From a virus: a DNA stretch of 52,657 nucleotides. Made by a program: the position numbers and the translations under genes. Location of the stretch: positions 1 to 52,657 of the IMG/VR virus record IMGVR_UViG_3300033571_024885; one strand, 5' to 3'. The notes beneath the pieces were generated by a model that saw nothing but the letters and a program-made list of their open reading frames with translations, was not told the origin of the DNA and searched no databases. Positions 23,983 to 31,751 of the stretch are shown piece after piece; positions within the stretch are counted from its first letter, which is position 1, and each line of letters begins with the position of its first letter.

Positions 23983-24148
23983 CCAAGGGCCCCGGATCCT
24001 GGATGACGGAACAAACCTGGACCGGGACATTCTGGCAAGCCACCCAAGGACCAGCAGACGTCAGATCTCTGATCCTGTCTCCGACGGGTCGCTTGGAGAG
24101 CCCGGCTACGAACCTGGGCAGAAGAATCTCGATGGTTCCCTTCTCTAG
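23966..24148 (+). CDS. Hypothetical protein, 60 residues
   Basis: Starts MEVTYSQGPRILDDG and ends in a Gly/Pro-rich segment (GSLGEPGYEPGQKNLDG). Overlaps the preceding gene's end. A second frame (24003-24158, 51 residues, MTEQTWTGTFWQATQG...) covers the same bases; codon choice does not clearly decide between them, and only one is likely translated. Confidence 0.45.
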   Translation: MEVTYSQGPRILDDGTNLDRDILASHPRTSRRQISDPVSDGSLGEPGYEPGQKNLDGSLL

Positions 24149-24177
24149 GGAACACTAAACGGTAAAGAGGACGCGCA

Positions 24178-24516
24178 GTGGCTGCCACCATTTCACACAA
24201 ACGAGGTGATACGTTCGAGTGGTATCTTGAGCTACCAGCCGACGAGTACGAGGATGGGTACTTTGTGGGCTGGACAGTCGCATCGCAGATCCGCAACACG
24301 AAAGGAAGGCTTGTAGCGGAACTTAGCACGTCCTGGGGTACCCCAGCGGAGAATACTCGAGTGCTTAGGCTGTTCGCCGCCGATACGGCCGGATGGCCGC
24401 TTGGTGACCACGAGGCAGATGTCCAGTTCACACGTGAATCCGACGGATTTATTAAGTCGACTGAAACGTTCATAGTCTCCGTCGGGAAGGACGTAACCAT
24501 TACCGAAAATGGCTGA
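24178..24516 (+). CDS. Tail-associated beta protein, 112 residues
   Basis: Follows a pattern common beside phage tail-fibre genes: KRGDTFEWYLELP, VASQIRNTKGRLVAEL, then WPLGDHEADVQF and a C-terminal STETFIVSVGKDVT. Likely a baseplate upper-domain-like or fibre-linker protein; the pattern, not a solved relative, is the basis. The GTG start has AGAGGA seven bases upstream, one of the better ribosome sites here. Its stop overlaps the next ATG. Confidence 0.72.
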   Translation: MAATISHKRGDTFEWYLELPADEYEDGYFVGWTVASQIRNTKGRLVAELSTSWGTPAENTRVLRLFAADTAGWPLGDHEADVQFTRESDGFIKSTETFIVSVGKDVTITENG

Positions 24517-24712
24517 CAATCCAATACCGATTCGATTTGTCTCGTCAGGGCAGCCGATTCCGATCGAGATAAGCCCGTCAAGTGGAACCATCGAGCCAAC
24601 TGCGGCGATGACAAGCGCGGTTAAAGGGGAGAGAGGGGACCCTGGCATACATATCGGGCCAGAGCCACCCGAGAACACCTCCATCCTGTGGCTTGATACT
24701 GGATCAACATAG
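24509..24712 (+). CDS. Small tail protein with collagen-like motif
   Basis: 67 residues with a short Gly-X-Y-like stretch (GERGDPGIHIGPEPP) and C-terminal NTSILWLDTGST; the GPxPPxNTxxLWxDT ending is frequent in cyanophage fibre or neck proteins. Overlaps the upstream gene by eight bases, so translation is coupled. Confidence 0.65.
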   Translation: MADNPIPIRFVSSGQPIPIEISPSSGTIEPTAAMTSAVKGERGDPGIHIGPEPPENTSILWLDTGST

Positions 24713-24781
24713 ACAAGTTGCCTCTGTAGCCAGGGTGAGCGGAATACTAAGAAGGCACCCGGCTTTGCTGCATCCTGACAC

Positions 24782-25201
24782 ATGGCTTCCCATCTACAGA
24801 ACAACTTCATCGCTGACCTGGCGGCCGGCAACCTGATTCCCGGAACTCACGAGTTCAGGATGACACTGCACACGTCGGCATACACGCCAAACAAGGACCA
24901 TAATCGGTTCGACGATGTGACCAACCAGGTAGCCAATGGCAACGGTTACACCACTGGCGGTGAAATTGTCACAATGACAATCACCACTGATAACGCCAAC
25001 GACCGAACCAGTATCAGCTTCTCTGAGCCTAGCTGGGCTTCGGCAAGCTTTACTGCTCGCTACGGCGTGGTGCGCAGGGCCAGGGGTGGCGCCGCGTCTG
25101 CCGACGAATTGATTGCGACGCTGGACTTCGGTCAAGATGTTACCGCAACCAATGGAACTTTTGCTACGGATGAGACTGCGCCATTCTACATCAATAACTG
25201 A
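24782..25201 (+). CDS. Virion structural protein, 139 residues
   Basis: Starts MASHLQNNFIADLAAGNL, then a Thr/Asn-rich beta region ending in APFYINN. A similar layout (short helix, then strands with Ala/Ser/Thr) is seen in the protein at 47607-48041, which suggests they are related head or tail components placed in two separate operons. No enzyme motif. Confidence 0.72.
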   Translation: MASHLQNNFIADLAAGNLIPGTHEFRMTLHTSAYTPNKDHNRFDDVTNQVANGNGYTTGGEIVTMTITTDNANDRTSISFSEPSWASASFTARYGVVRRARGGAASADELIATLDFGQDVTATNGTFATDETAPFYINN

Positions 25202-25203
25202 TA

Positions 25204-26031
25204 ATGGCGATCACAACCTTTGATCAGTACATCGGGGCCTACAAACAGCACATCCAGCTCGCCAAAACCAACACCGTGACGACGGTTGCGGGCCGGGAGT
25301 CTACACTGATTGACCGTGCCGGCTTTCCGGCTGCCGGGTCGTTGTCGCCGTCGCAGACAACCAACGGCGTTGTGCCAACTGATGCAACGACCGGGTTCCC
25401 CGCGATCCAGACGTTCCAGGGCAGCAACAAAGGTTATCTGAGCCGGGTGGAGGCTTACAGCAATGTGGCCTGCACACTGTTCCTGTTTGATCTGCTGTTC
25501 TGGGCTGGCGGCACGGTGATTCCCACGACGGGAACCACGACTGTCACCCTGTCGTCGCAGCCAGACTTTTCGGGCAGGCTGCCGCTTGATGGCGGTGGTG
25601 TCAACCCAGCATGGAATGAAACGGAGCTGTGGCTGCAGTCCAACGTTGCCTGGTCCAACCATGCTCACACGGCATCAGTTGACTACACCGATCAGGACAA
25701 CAATGCTGGAGCCAATACGGGCAACATCAGCACGCAGAACCGCGTTATCAACTCCATGATGCGGATGCCGTGGGCTTCTGGTGACTACGGCACCCGCATG
25801 CTGGAAGGCTACAAGCTGAACGGCATTTCTTCTGCAGCGGGTCAAGTCACGGCAATGGTGCTGCGCCGGATTTGGGCAGGAAGGCTGCAGGCGAACCAGT
25901 ACATGGTATTTGGCCCTGATCTGACCGGGATGCCGCAGGTATTCGATACCTCTGCATTGTTTGTCGCCTGCAACACTGATTCAACCACGTCACCTACACC
26001 GACCCTGATCCTGGAGATCGCGGAGGGGTAA
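25204..26031 (+). CDS. Virion structural protein, 275 residues
   Basis: Starts MAITTFDQYIGAYKQHIQLA, with a Thr/Ser/Gly-rich middle (VIPTTGTTTVTLSSQPDF) and a conserved-looking hydrophobic core (VTAMVLRRIWAGRLQANQY). Likely a major tail-tip or appendage protein. It is three bases before the repeat protein and two after the previous gene, within one operon. Confidence 0.75.
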   Translation: MAITTFDQYIGAYKQHIQLAKTNTVTTVAGRESTLIDRAGFPAAGSLSPSQTTNGVVPTDATTGFPAIQTFQGSNKGYLSRVEAYSNVACTLFLFDLLFWAGGTVIPTTGTTTVTLSSQPDFSGRLPLDGGGVNPAWNETELWLQSNVAWSNHAHTASVDYTDQDNNAGANTGNISTQNRVINSMMRMPWASGDYGTRMLEGYKLNGISSAAGQVTAMVLRRIWAGRLQANQYMVFGPDLTGMPQVFDTSALFVACNTDSTTSPTPTLILEIAEG

Positions 26032-26034
26032 GCC

Positions 26035-28131
26035 ATGGCCCTACGGGCGCGGCGTGGCATCCTCACCCGATCCAATCGGCGCAACTTTGCTGCGACCACT
26101 GCGCCGGTTCGCCCTGGCGCCTGGAGTGATGTAGCTGAATCGCTGTTTGGGCGCATTGATGCGCTTGACGGCAGCGTAGTTGCGCAGTATTCCGGTGCTA
26201 CGGCCTCCACGACCGTCGGAAGCGTGAGTGCGGCCGGGGCCGGTACGGCGGGGTATTCAGTCGCATCCTCATCGACAACGCAAGGCCAATGGACAGCCAG
26301 TAGTGCTGTCAATGCCACTGGAGATTATGTCGGTGGCACCGCAGCAACGACGGCGTCCTCTTGGGCGGCCTTGGCCAGCGCAACAGCAGCCCACGCCGGG
26401 CCAGGCACTAGCGTTGCTGCGGCCATCAACGCGGCGACTGGCACCGCATCCGCGAGCTGGACTAGCGCGGCGACGGCAACAACGGCGGCAGGATGGACCG
26501 GATCGGCATCGGCCTCCGGCGACTATCTGGGCCCTGGTACAACGACGGCGCATGGTACTCACGCCGCTACGGGCGCGGCGACGGCAGGCCACATAGGTTC
26601 CGTCAACACCACGACGGCCGGCTCTTACTTGGGAGACGGAGCGGCCACTGCTCGGTACGACGGCTCCCAGGGCGAAGCGGTCGGCGGAACGTGGTCCGTC
26701 ATCTTAAGCGGTACTGGCGGATACGAGGGCGCGAGCAATGCGGCAACCGCTGCATCTAACACAGCTACTGGCACTGCGGGTTCGCAACATACTGGCTCGA
26801 CATGCGAAACCGCACCAGGGACTAACACAGCAAGCGGCGGCGCTATCGCTGACTACACTGGCGCGGTTGTCGAAACGACGACAGGAACATACGCAGCCGC
26901 TGGTGGAACAGGGAACACTGGCGTCTATTCAGGCGGGGACACGGCGGCTCAGGATGCAGTATGGGAAGCCAGCGCTACTGCCGTCGGAAGCCACGGGGGT
27001 ACATCAAGCAATACATCGAGCTGCGAATACGAGGCCAACGGCTCTGCGCTGGCAGTCTGCACAGGAGTAGCAGGTGGAACAGAGCAGGCCGAGTGGGTCA
27101 CGCGTGGCGATTGCCTGTCGGCGTGGGGCGGGGAGTCGGGTGCAATCACCGTCGGCGAATGGGTCGCCAATGGTGGTACTGGCTCCACGGGTGAATACGG
27201 AGGCACTGCTGGCACGGTAGTCGCCGGCTCCACGCAGGCATCCGGATCCGCATTGGCGCCGAGCCCTGGCAGCGAAGCCGACACTGGCAGTGGCGCATGG
27301 CAGGCCTCTGTATCGGTCTCAGCGGCATACCTGCCAATCGATTTGAACGTCAATGCCGCAGAGTGGAATAGCGCAGGGGCTGGGATAGCTGAGTACAGCG
27401 CTACTGGAGATGCCAGTGTCGCCCAAGCGAGTTGGACTGCTGGCGTGTCCTCCAACGCTGGATACGCGGGCGGGAGTACCACAACTTCGAGCGGCACGTG
27501 GAGCGTTGCCGGCGGCGCGTCGTCGTCCTTCAGTGGCACAGAGGCAGATACCACTCAGGCTAATTGGACGGCCGTGTCCACGAGTAACGGTCTTGGCGAA
27601 TACGTCGGCCCAGGAACTGCTGCATCAGCAGGGCAATGGTCGGCCATAGGAGGGGCGACGTCTAGTTCTGCCGGCTCGGAGACGACACCGATCGCGGCGG
27701 TATGGGGAGGGGCCGGAAGCGCTGCGCCGTCGTGGGCAGGGGATCAGGCTGCAATAGTCGGCGGCCAATACGCGGGACGGGTGCATCAACTAGCGATATG
27801 GACTGGCTACCAGTCTTCGCCGGGAAGCGCCGCGTGGGCGGCTCACGGCAGTGCAGTCGCTACTCACAGTGGTGCAAACAGGTCGACCGAGTATGCCGTA
27901 TGGATTGCGGAATGCGATGCCATCGCAGCATTCGGTGGTGATACAGCCCTCGTGTGGCCGGCAGAATGGGTCTCGACGGCGACAGGTAGCACAATACTGT
28001 ACTGGTACGACAGTAATCTGGACGAATGGAGGCCGGGATCTCTGATGAGATGGAGTACGGCGAGGGGCGCGTGGGAGAACGCCGAATGTCGCGCATTCTC
28101 TGGTGGTGAGTGGCGTTCTGTTAGCGGCTGA
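26035..28131 (+). CDS. Repeat-built Ala/Gly/Ser/Thr-rich fibre protein
   Basis: 698 residues. A basic N-terminal head (MALRARRGILTRSNRRNFAA) may anchor it to the virion. From about residue 52 to 654 it consists of some 27 tandem units, mostly of exactly 22 residues, each with an aromatic at position 1, Gly at 3 and Trp near 13 (for example YVGPGTAASAGQW and WTGYQSSPGSAAW). The C-terminal 44 residues are a Trp-rich cap (LYWYDSNLDEW ... GGEWRSVSG). Regular aromatic/Gly spacing and small residues suggest a beta-solenoid or stacked hairpins, as in adhesins. Probably a receptor-binding or side-fibre protein. No such repeat family is known to me. Confidence 0.82.
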   Translation: MALRARRGILTRSNRRNFAATTAPVRPGAWSDVAESLFGRIDALDGSVVAQYSGATASTTVGSVSAAGAGTAGYSVASSSTTQGQWTASSAVNATGDYVGGTAATTASSWAALASATAAHAGPGTSVAAAINAATGTASASWTSAATATTAAGWTGSASASGDYLGPGTTTAHGTHAATGAATAGHIGSVNTTTAGSYLGDGAATARYDGSQGEAVGGTWSVILSGTGGYEGASNAATAASNTATGTAGSQHTGSTCETAPGTNTASGGAIADYTGAVVETTTGTYAAAGGTGNTGVYSGGDTAAQDAVWEASATAVGSHGGTSSNTSSCEYEANGSALAVCTGVAGGTEQAEWVTRGDCLSAWGGESGAITVGEWVANGGTGSTGEYGGTAGTVVAGSTQASGSALAPSPGSEADTGSGAWQASVSVSAAYLPIDLNVNAAEWNSAGAGIAEYSATGDASVAQASWTAGVSSNAGYAGGSTTTSSGTWSVAGGASSSFSGTEADTTQANWTAVSTSNGLGEYVGPGTAASAGQWSAIGGATSSSAGSETTPIAAVWGGAGSAAPSWAGDQAAIVGGQYAGRVHQLAIWTGYQSSPGSAAWAAHGSAVATHSGANRSTEYAVWIAECDAIAAFGGDTALVWPAEWVSTATGSTILYWYDSNLDEWRPGSLMRWSTARGAWENAECRAFSGGEWRSVSG
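26188..27996 (+). repeat. About 27 protein-level repeats of 22 residues (66 bases)
   Basis: The period holds in the protein but the DNA units have diverged, so the array is old rather than recently expanded. A few units are 23 or 24 residues long. Consensus: aromatic-x-G, nine residues, W-x-A, then a small-residue run. Confidence 0.75.
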
Positions 28132-28168
28132 ACTCGGTAAAAGGAATACTATGTAAAACACTCCGTCA

Positions 28169-28474
28169 ATGCCACAGAAAAAGAAGCGCTCCACCGCAAG
28201 CTTCTACGCCAACAACCCTGAGGCGTACAAGAAGAAGCTCGCCTACGACAAGAAGCGCAACGCCAGGCCGGATCGCAAGGAGTATCGGGCGGAACTTGCT
28301 GCTGAAAGGCGGGCGCGTGGGTTGATGGGCAAGTCGGGCCCCGATGTCAGCCACACCAAAGGCGGTGGCTTCAAACTCGAGGATCCATCAAAGAACAGGG
28401 CTCGAAACGGGCATGGCGACAACGGCCGGCTGGCGTCAGGTAAAGGCACCCGCAAGTCCAAGCCCAGGAAGTAA
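28169..28474 (+). CDS. Small basic virion-associated protein
   Basis: 101 residues, very Lys/Arg-rich: an ANNPEAYKKKLAYDKKRN helix, YRAELAAERRARGLMGK, then a SHTKGGGFKLEDPSKNRARNGH segment. The order helix, K/R helix, SHTKxG, NRARNG is one I have seen in small proteins of several aquatic phages and large algal viruses, where the role is unknown; DNA condensation or head completion would suit the charge. It ends exactly where the opposite-strand homing endonuclease begins. Confidence 0.72.
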   Translation: MPQKKKRSTASFYANNPEAYKKKLAYDKKRNARPDRKEYRAELAAERRARGLMGKSGPDVSHTKGGGFKLEDPSKNRARNGHGDNGRLASGKGTRKSKPRK

Positions 28475-28996
28475 TCAGCACTCCCTGACTGGCGCGAACT
28501 CGCCGAAGAAGCGTAGCTCCGCGCAGCGCCTCGCGGCGATGGCTTCGTCGACGGAGGAGAAACTGCCAATATATTCCTCCCTGCCATTCTTCTTGATTCT
28601 CACCCGCCACTTTCCGTGGTACAGCCTGATACCAGTGAAGCCGGAGGAGTTATTGCTCTGCAAGTTTACCCTGTTCCTATTGTTCTCCGCGTGACTAGCC
28701 AGTCTAAGGTTCTCCGGCCTATTGTCCCATGGCTTGCCATTGACGTGATCGATCTCTAGACTGCCAGGGTTCCCGCCGTTGTATAGCGCCCAGACGATAC
28801 GATGGTTTTGATATAGCCTGAATTGAAAGCGGACCTGCCAATAGCCATCCTTTCGAAGGGTCCCGGCAGGGTCGCCCGGCCTCATCTTACCCCTCGCTAC
28901 CGCATAGACCAGGCCGCTCGGGCCCTCGCTGTCCACGCGAAAGGTCTCGCCGAGGATTCTTAGTAGCTCTCCCTCCAGTGGCATCGCGTCTCTCAT
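28475..28996 (-). CDS. Free-standing HNH homing endonuclease with AP2 domain
   Basis: 173 residues: HNH_3-type nuclease core with NHRIVWALYNGG, LEIDHVNGKPWDNRPENLRL and ASHAENNRN, followed by an AP2-type DNA-binding domain (SSGFTGIRLYHGKWRVRI ... IGSFSSVDEAIAAR). Such genes spread by cutting phage genomes that lack them. It lies on the minus strand between two plus-strand genes and has its own extended -10 promoter, both typical of a self-contained invader. Start ATG at 28996 has a weak AGG directly before; ATG at 28984 is possible. Confidence 0.9.
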   Translation of the reverse strand: MRDAMPLEGELLRILGETFRVDSEGPSGLVYAVARGKMRPGDPAGTLRKDGYWQVRFQFRLYQNHRIVWALYNGGNPGSLEIDHVNGKPWDNRPENLRLASHAENNRNRVNLQSNNSSGFTGIRLYHGKWRVRIKKNGREEYIGSFSSVDEAIAARRCAELRFFGEFAPVREC

Positions 28997-29023
28997 CCTG
29001 TTCGCGCCAAGGGGTACAAGCCT

Positions 29024-29032
29024 ATCTTACCA
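29024..29032 (-). promoter_or_regulatory. Extended -10 promoter for the homing endonuclease
   Basis: TGGTAAGAT on the minus strand, 27 bases before the ATG at 28996. Confidence 0.55.
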
Positions 29033-29072
29033 CACTGATGCGGAAGACTAAGGAGTCCCCGCCAGGCCAGGC

Positions 29073-29372
29073 ATGGAGCATCCGTTCGCCGGGATGGTCA
29101 TCAGGTTTGTCTTGGTGGTCTATACCGTGACTATCGCAACCTCGGTGTACGACGTAGTGCGTTGTAGCGCAACTGCATCTAACGCATGTATTGCAGAACG
29201 TGCTGCGCTGATTGAGGTGTCGAACCAGGTGCCGATGGTGCTATTCGCCTGGCTGGCTGATTCGCCGCTGAGCGGTAGAGGATCAGAAAAGAAACCGACC
29301 GAGAGGAAGGTGCCGGTACCCAGAAAAAAGCAGGACGACGACCCCCGAAACAATCCGGAGCCGATGGGATGA
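29073..29372 (+). CDS. Membrane protein of the lysis module
   Basis: 99 residues: an N-terminal hydrophobic segment (GMVIRFVLVVYTVTIATSVY), a second weaker one near 50-62 (VPMVLFAWLA), and a polar basic tail with Pro-Arg-Lys runs. Two Cys lie in between. Location next to a TM/coiled-coil protein and the endolysin suggests holin or spanin function, not proven. Its stop overlaps the next ATG. Confidence 0.65.
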   Translation: MEHPFAGMVIRFVLVVYTVTIATSVYDVVRCSATASNACIAERAALIEVSNQVPMVLFAWLADSPLSGRGSEKKPTERKVPVPRKKQDDDPRNNPEPMG

Positions 29373-29680
29373 TGATCATGCCTTCCAAGTTTTTCAGGCT
29401 TACGACTTTTTCGCGTCCGGCGAAAAAGCTTGTGCGGAAAATCAGCGGACTGCTTCAGTCGGAGGAAGCAGCACTTAGACCATACCTGCCTGGCATCTTT
29501 CAGTACATCGATCGCTCGATGCCAGGCATGCTGACTAATGCCGACGGCTATGAAGTCTACGAGCTCATTGCTCGCGGCATTCAGCGCGAAACCGGTCGCC
29601 GCGCAAAAGCGTCAGAGGTGCGAATCGTCACAAGACTGTACGACCCAATCGTCGCCGCCGCAAAGGTGTTCATCCAATGA
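29369..29680 (+). CDS. Hypothetical protein, 103 residues
   Basis: A basic, mostly helical protein (KKLVRKISGLLQSEEA ... YLPGIFQYIDRSMPG ... IARGIQRETGRRA). I do not recognise it. It is translationally coupled at both ends within the lysis module (overlaps of four bases), so a lysis-related or late role is likely. The first of three possible Met codons is used. Confidence 0.65.
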   Translation: MMIMPSKFFRLTTFSRPAKKLVRKISGLLQSEEAALRPYLPGIFQYIDRSMPGMLTNADGYEVYELIARGIQRETGRRAKASEVRIVTRLYDPIVAAAKVFIQ

Positions 29681-30093
29681 GCGAGGGACTGACCAGGGAA
29701 GAGGTATCCAGGATTGACGCGGCCGACCTGTACCACAGATTGGGCAAGCTCGAGGGCCTGATTGAGCTCAACAGCAAGACTCACCTGGCAACGCAGGAGC
29801 AGCTCCAGGTGCTCGCGAGCGCACTGTCGACCCTGCAGGCAAAGCAATCAAGCCTAGAGGCAGCAATGGACTCCAACCGCGCGGTATCGAGCGCCGGCTA
29901 CGAAGGCCTGAAATCGATAGTCATTCCAATCGCGGCGATCATCGTCACATACATCGTCGCTCGCGGCACAACGCCGCCATGCCAAAACCACAGCAATCCA
30001 AGGATTGCTCCCACACTACCCAGGGTGACTCCAATTGTTGACTGGAGACCAAGTAGCGGAACTTGCCCTGAAGTACGGCGCAAGATGGCCTGA
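29677..30093 (+). CDS. Coiled-coil membrane protein, spanin- or holin-like
   Basis: 138 residues with a cytoplasmic-style coiled coil (LYHRLGKLEGLIELNSK ... LASALSTLQAKQSSLEAAM), then one hydrophobic segment (IVIPIAAIIVTYIVA) near residues 80-95 and a short Pro/Arg-rich tail. Coiled coil plus one membrane helix just before an endolysin is typical of small lysis proteins in cyanophages. The last 59 bases overlap the endolysin gene. Confidence 0.7.
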   Translation: MSEGLTREEVSRIDAADLYHRLGKLEGLIELNSKTHLATQEQLQVLASALSTLQAKQSSLEAAMDSNRAVSSAGYEGLKSIVIPIAAIIVTYIVARGTTPPCQNHSNPRIAPTLPRVTPIVDWRPSSGTCPEVRRKMA

Positions 30094-31108
30094 GCTCGTA
30101 AGGGCCCAGTGGCAGGTCGAGTCCGGTGGGGGCAAGTATCTTGCTGCGCGAAACAATCTGTTTGGGCTCAAGAGTTCAACAGGAACTCCTGCGGAAACAA
30201 CCGAGTACGAGAACGGCGTTCCGATTACAATCACAGACAATTTCAAGGAATTCGAGTCGCAGGAAGAGTGCATACGCTACCTGGTTGAAAAGTGGTATAA
30301 GGACTACAAGGGGTATAAGGGCGTTAATAATGCGGCAAGTGCAGAAGATGCAGCGAGGATGCTCCAGTCGGAAGGATATGCTACGGACCCAGACTATGCC
30401 AGCAAGCTGATCAAGGCAATGCCCGCTGCACAAACTCGCGCAAGCCTATACAATGCCGTCCTGCACTTTGAAGGACTGCCGCATCAGATTGACGCGCTCA
30501 AAAAGCTTGACGCTTCGCTGACACCGCAACAAGCCGAGGAATTCACCAGGAATTGGCGCAAGCAGGTCAGACCAAAGTTTCCGCTGGCGGTGCCTTACTT
30601 CTACCAGTCAGACAGCAAGACGGGACAGGGCCAGCGGATGTGTCAGGCCAGCGCTATTGCATCCAGGGTGAAACGCATTGCTCCGGATATAATCAAGGAC
30701 GACGACGACTATCTCAAGGTTGTCAATCGCTTCGGCGACACCGTGTCTCAGCAGGCGCACCAGGCGGCGCTTGCACATCTTGGGCTGAAGGCTGAATTCA
30801 GGACCAATGGCAGTGAAAAGCTTCTACTGAGCCTGCTGGACGATCTTGTAGACGTGCCCATCGGCGTACTGCACAAGGGGCATGTTTCCAATCCTGTCGG
30901 CGGCGGGCATTGGATCGACGTGATTGGCTACGACTCTAAGTACTTCCACGTGCATGATCCATTCGGCGAGATGGACGTCGTGAATGGCGGTTATGTGAAG
31001 ACAGGGCCAACTGACGGGAAGAACCAGCGCTACACGCGCAAGAACCTGTTGAAGCGCTGGTTGATCAGTTCAAATTCGGATGGCTGGTTGTGGATCATTC
31101 GCAAGTAA
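30035..31108 (+). CDS. Two-domain endolysin: glucosaminidase plus C39-like peptidase
   Basis: Breaks the host cell wall. Residues 5-145 form a glucosaminidase/flagellar-muramidase-type domain with catalytic E29 in VRAQWQVESGGGKYLAARNN, and residues 180-357 form a C39-like cysteine peptidase domain: LAVPYFYQSD, the Cys in RMCQASAIAS (C203), His in GGGHWIDVIGYD (H292) and HVHDPF (D308). The two domains would cut glycan and peptide bonds. There is no signal peptide, so release depends on a holin. The start is TTG at 30035, with AGGGTGA about ten bases before it. Confidence 0.88.
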   Translation: MLTGDQVAELALKYGARWPELVRAQWQVESGGGKYLAARNNLFGLKSSTGTPAETTEYENGVPITITDNFKEFESQEECIRYLVEKWYKDYKGYKGVNNAASAEDAARMLQSEGYATDPDYASKLIKAMPAAQTRASLYNAVLHFEGLPHQIDALKKLDASLTPQQAEEFTRNWRKQVRPKFPLAVPYFYQSDSKTGQGQRMCQASAIASRVKRIAPDIIKDDDDYLKVVNRFGDTVSQQAHQAALAHLGLKAEFRTNGSEKLLLSLLDDLVDVPIGVLHKGHVSNPVGGGHWIDVIGYDSKYFHVHDPFGEMDVVNGGYVKTGPTDGKNQRYTRKNLLKRWLISSNSDGWLWIIRK

Positions 31109-31131
31109 TCCTGTGGTTTCTGCCTGGGTAC

Positions 31132-31350
31132 ATGTTTGACGGCCATAGGATCGTCAGCACTGGCGTAGCGCTGCCCGCGACTCAGCATATCAATCCCAAG
31201 ACTGGACGCCTCATGTACTACGTCCGCCCTTTGTTCGAAGGTGGCGCCGGAGTCGGACTCTACGTCAGCCACGACGGTCTGGTGAAGGCCCTGGGCGGCT
31301 ATACGGACGCCTCTTCGCCGCCGGACTCCTCATCCTCACCAGCGTCATAG
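31132..31350 (+). CDS. Hypothetical protein after the endolysin, 72 residues
   Basis: Starts MFDGHRIVSTGVALP and ends in a Ser/Pro-rich tail; the middle (TGRLMYYVRPLFEGGAGVGLYV) looks like a small beta domain. The frame extends back to a GTG at 31090 inside the endolysin. Its 3' end overlaps the convergent membrane-protein gene by about 50 bases. No family recognised. Confidence 0.5.
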   Translation: MFDGHRIVSTGVALPATQHINPKTGRLMYYVRPLFEGGAGVGLYVSHDGLVKALGGYTDASSPPDSSSSPAS

Positions 31351-31751
31351 GACAGACCTGGGATGCTCTCCACGACGCCGCGTAGGTAGGCGTGCACCCG
31401 GGCCGGCTCCCAGCCGTGCTGGTTTACCAGGACCATCCCGATCTGGTTCAGGGCCACCGTGTGGCCGACCGTCCAGAGGCGACGCTGGATGGCGTCGTCC
31501 CTGATAACGGAGGCCTGCTGGATCACGCCGAGTTCCGACAGGTCTTGGCTCTGCTCGGCAAGCAATCGCGAGTGTTCAGCCCTCTCTCGATCCAGGGCGA
31601 ACATCAGCCACTTGGCAAACGCCTGGATGCCAGCAATTAGCGCACCGAAGAAGAGTGACGTGACTGCAGAGACCGCGCGATGCAGCATGATCAGCAGCAG
31701 GATCAACGACCCAAAGATCGATCCGACGGCCCTGAACAGAAAAGCTCTCAA
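31299..31751 (-). CDS. Membrane protein downstream of the helicase
   Basis: 150 residues. Two adjacent hydrophobic helices (VGSIFGSLILLLIMLH and VTSLFFGALIAGIQAF) are followed by a charged helical region (RERAEHSRLLAEQSQDLSEL) and an acidic tail. TTG at 31751 is taken as the start: it overlaps the helicase stop (TTGA) and has AGGAGG eight bases upstream, one of the strongest ribosome sites in the window. The frame itself is open to 31817. Function unknown; membrane tethering of the replication machinery is one idea. Confidence 0.7.
   Translation of the reverse strand: MRAFLFRAVGSIFGSLILLLIMLHRAVSAVTSLFFGALIAGIQAFAKWLMFALDRERAEHSRLLAEQSQDLSELGVIQQASVIRDDAIQRRLWTVGHTVALNQIGMVLVNQHGWEPARVHAYLRGVVESIPGLSYDAGEDEESGGEEASV

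Noticed and set aside
26949-27554. 201-residue minus-strand frame opposite the repeat fibre
   Set aside because: Long only because the GC-rich 66-base repeats lack stops on the other strand.
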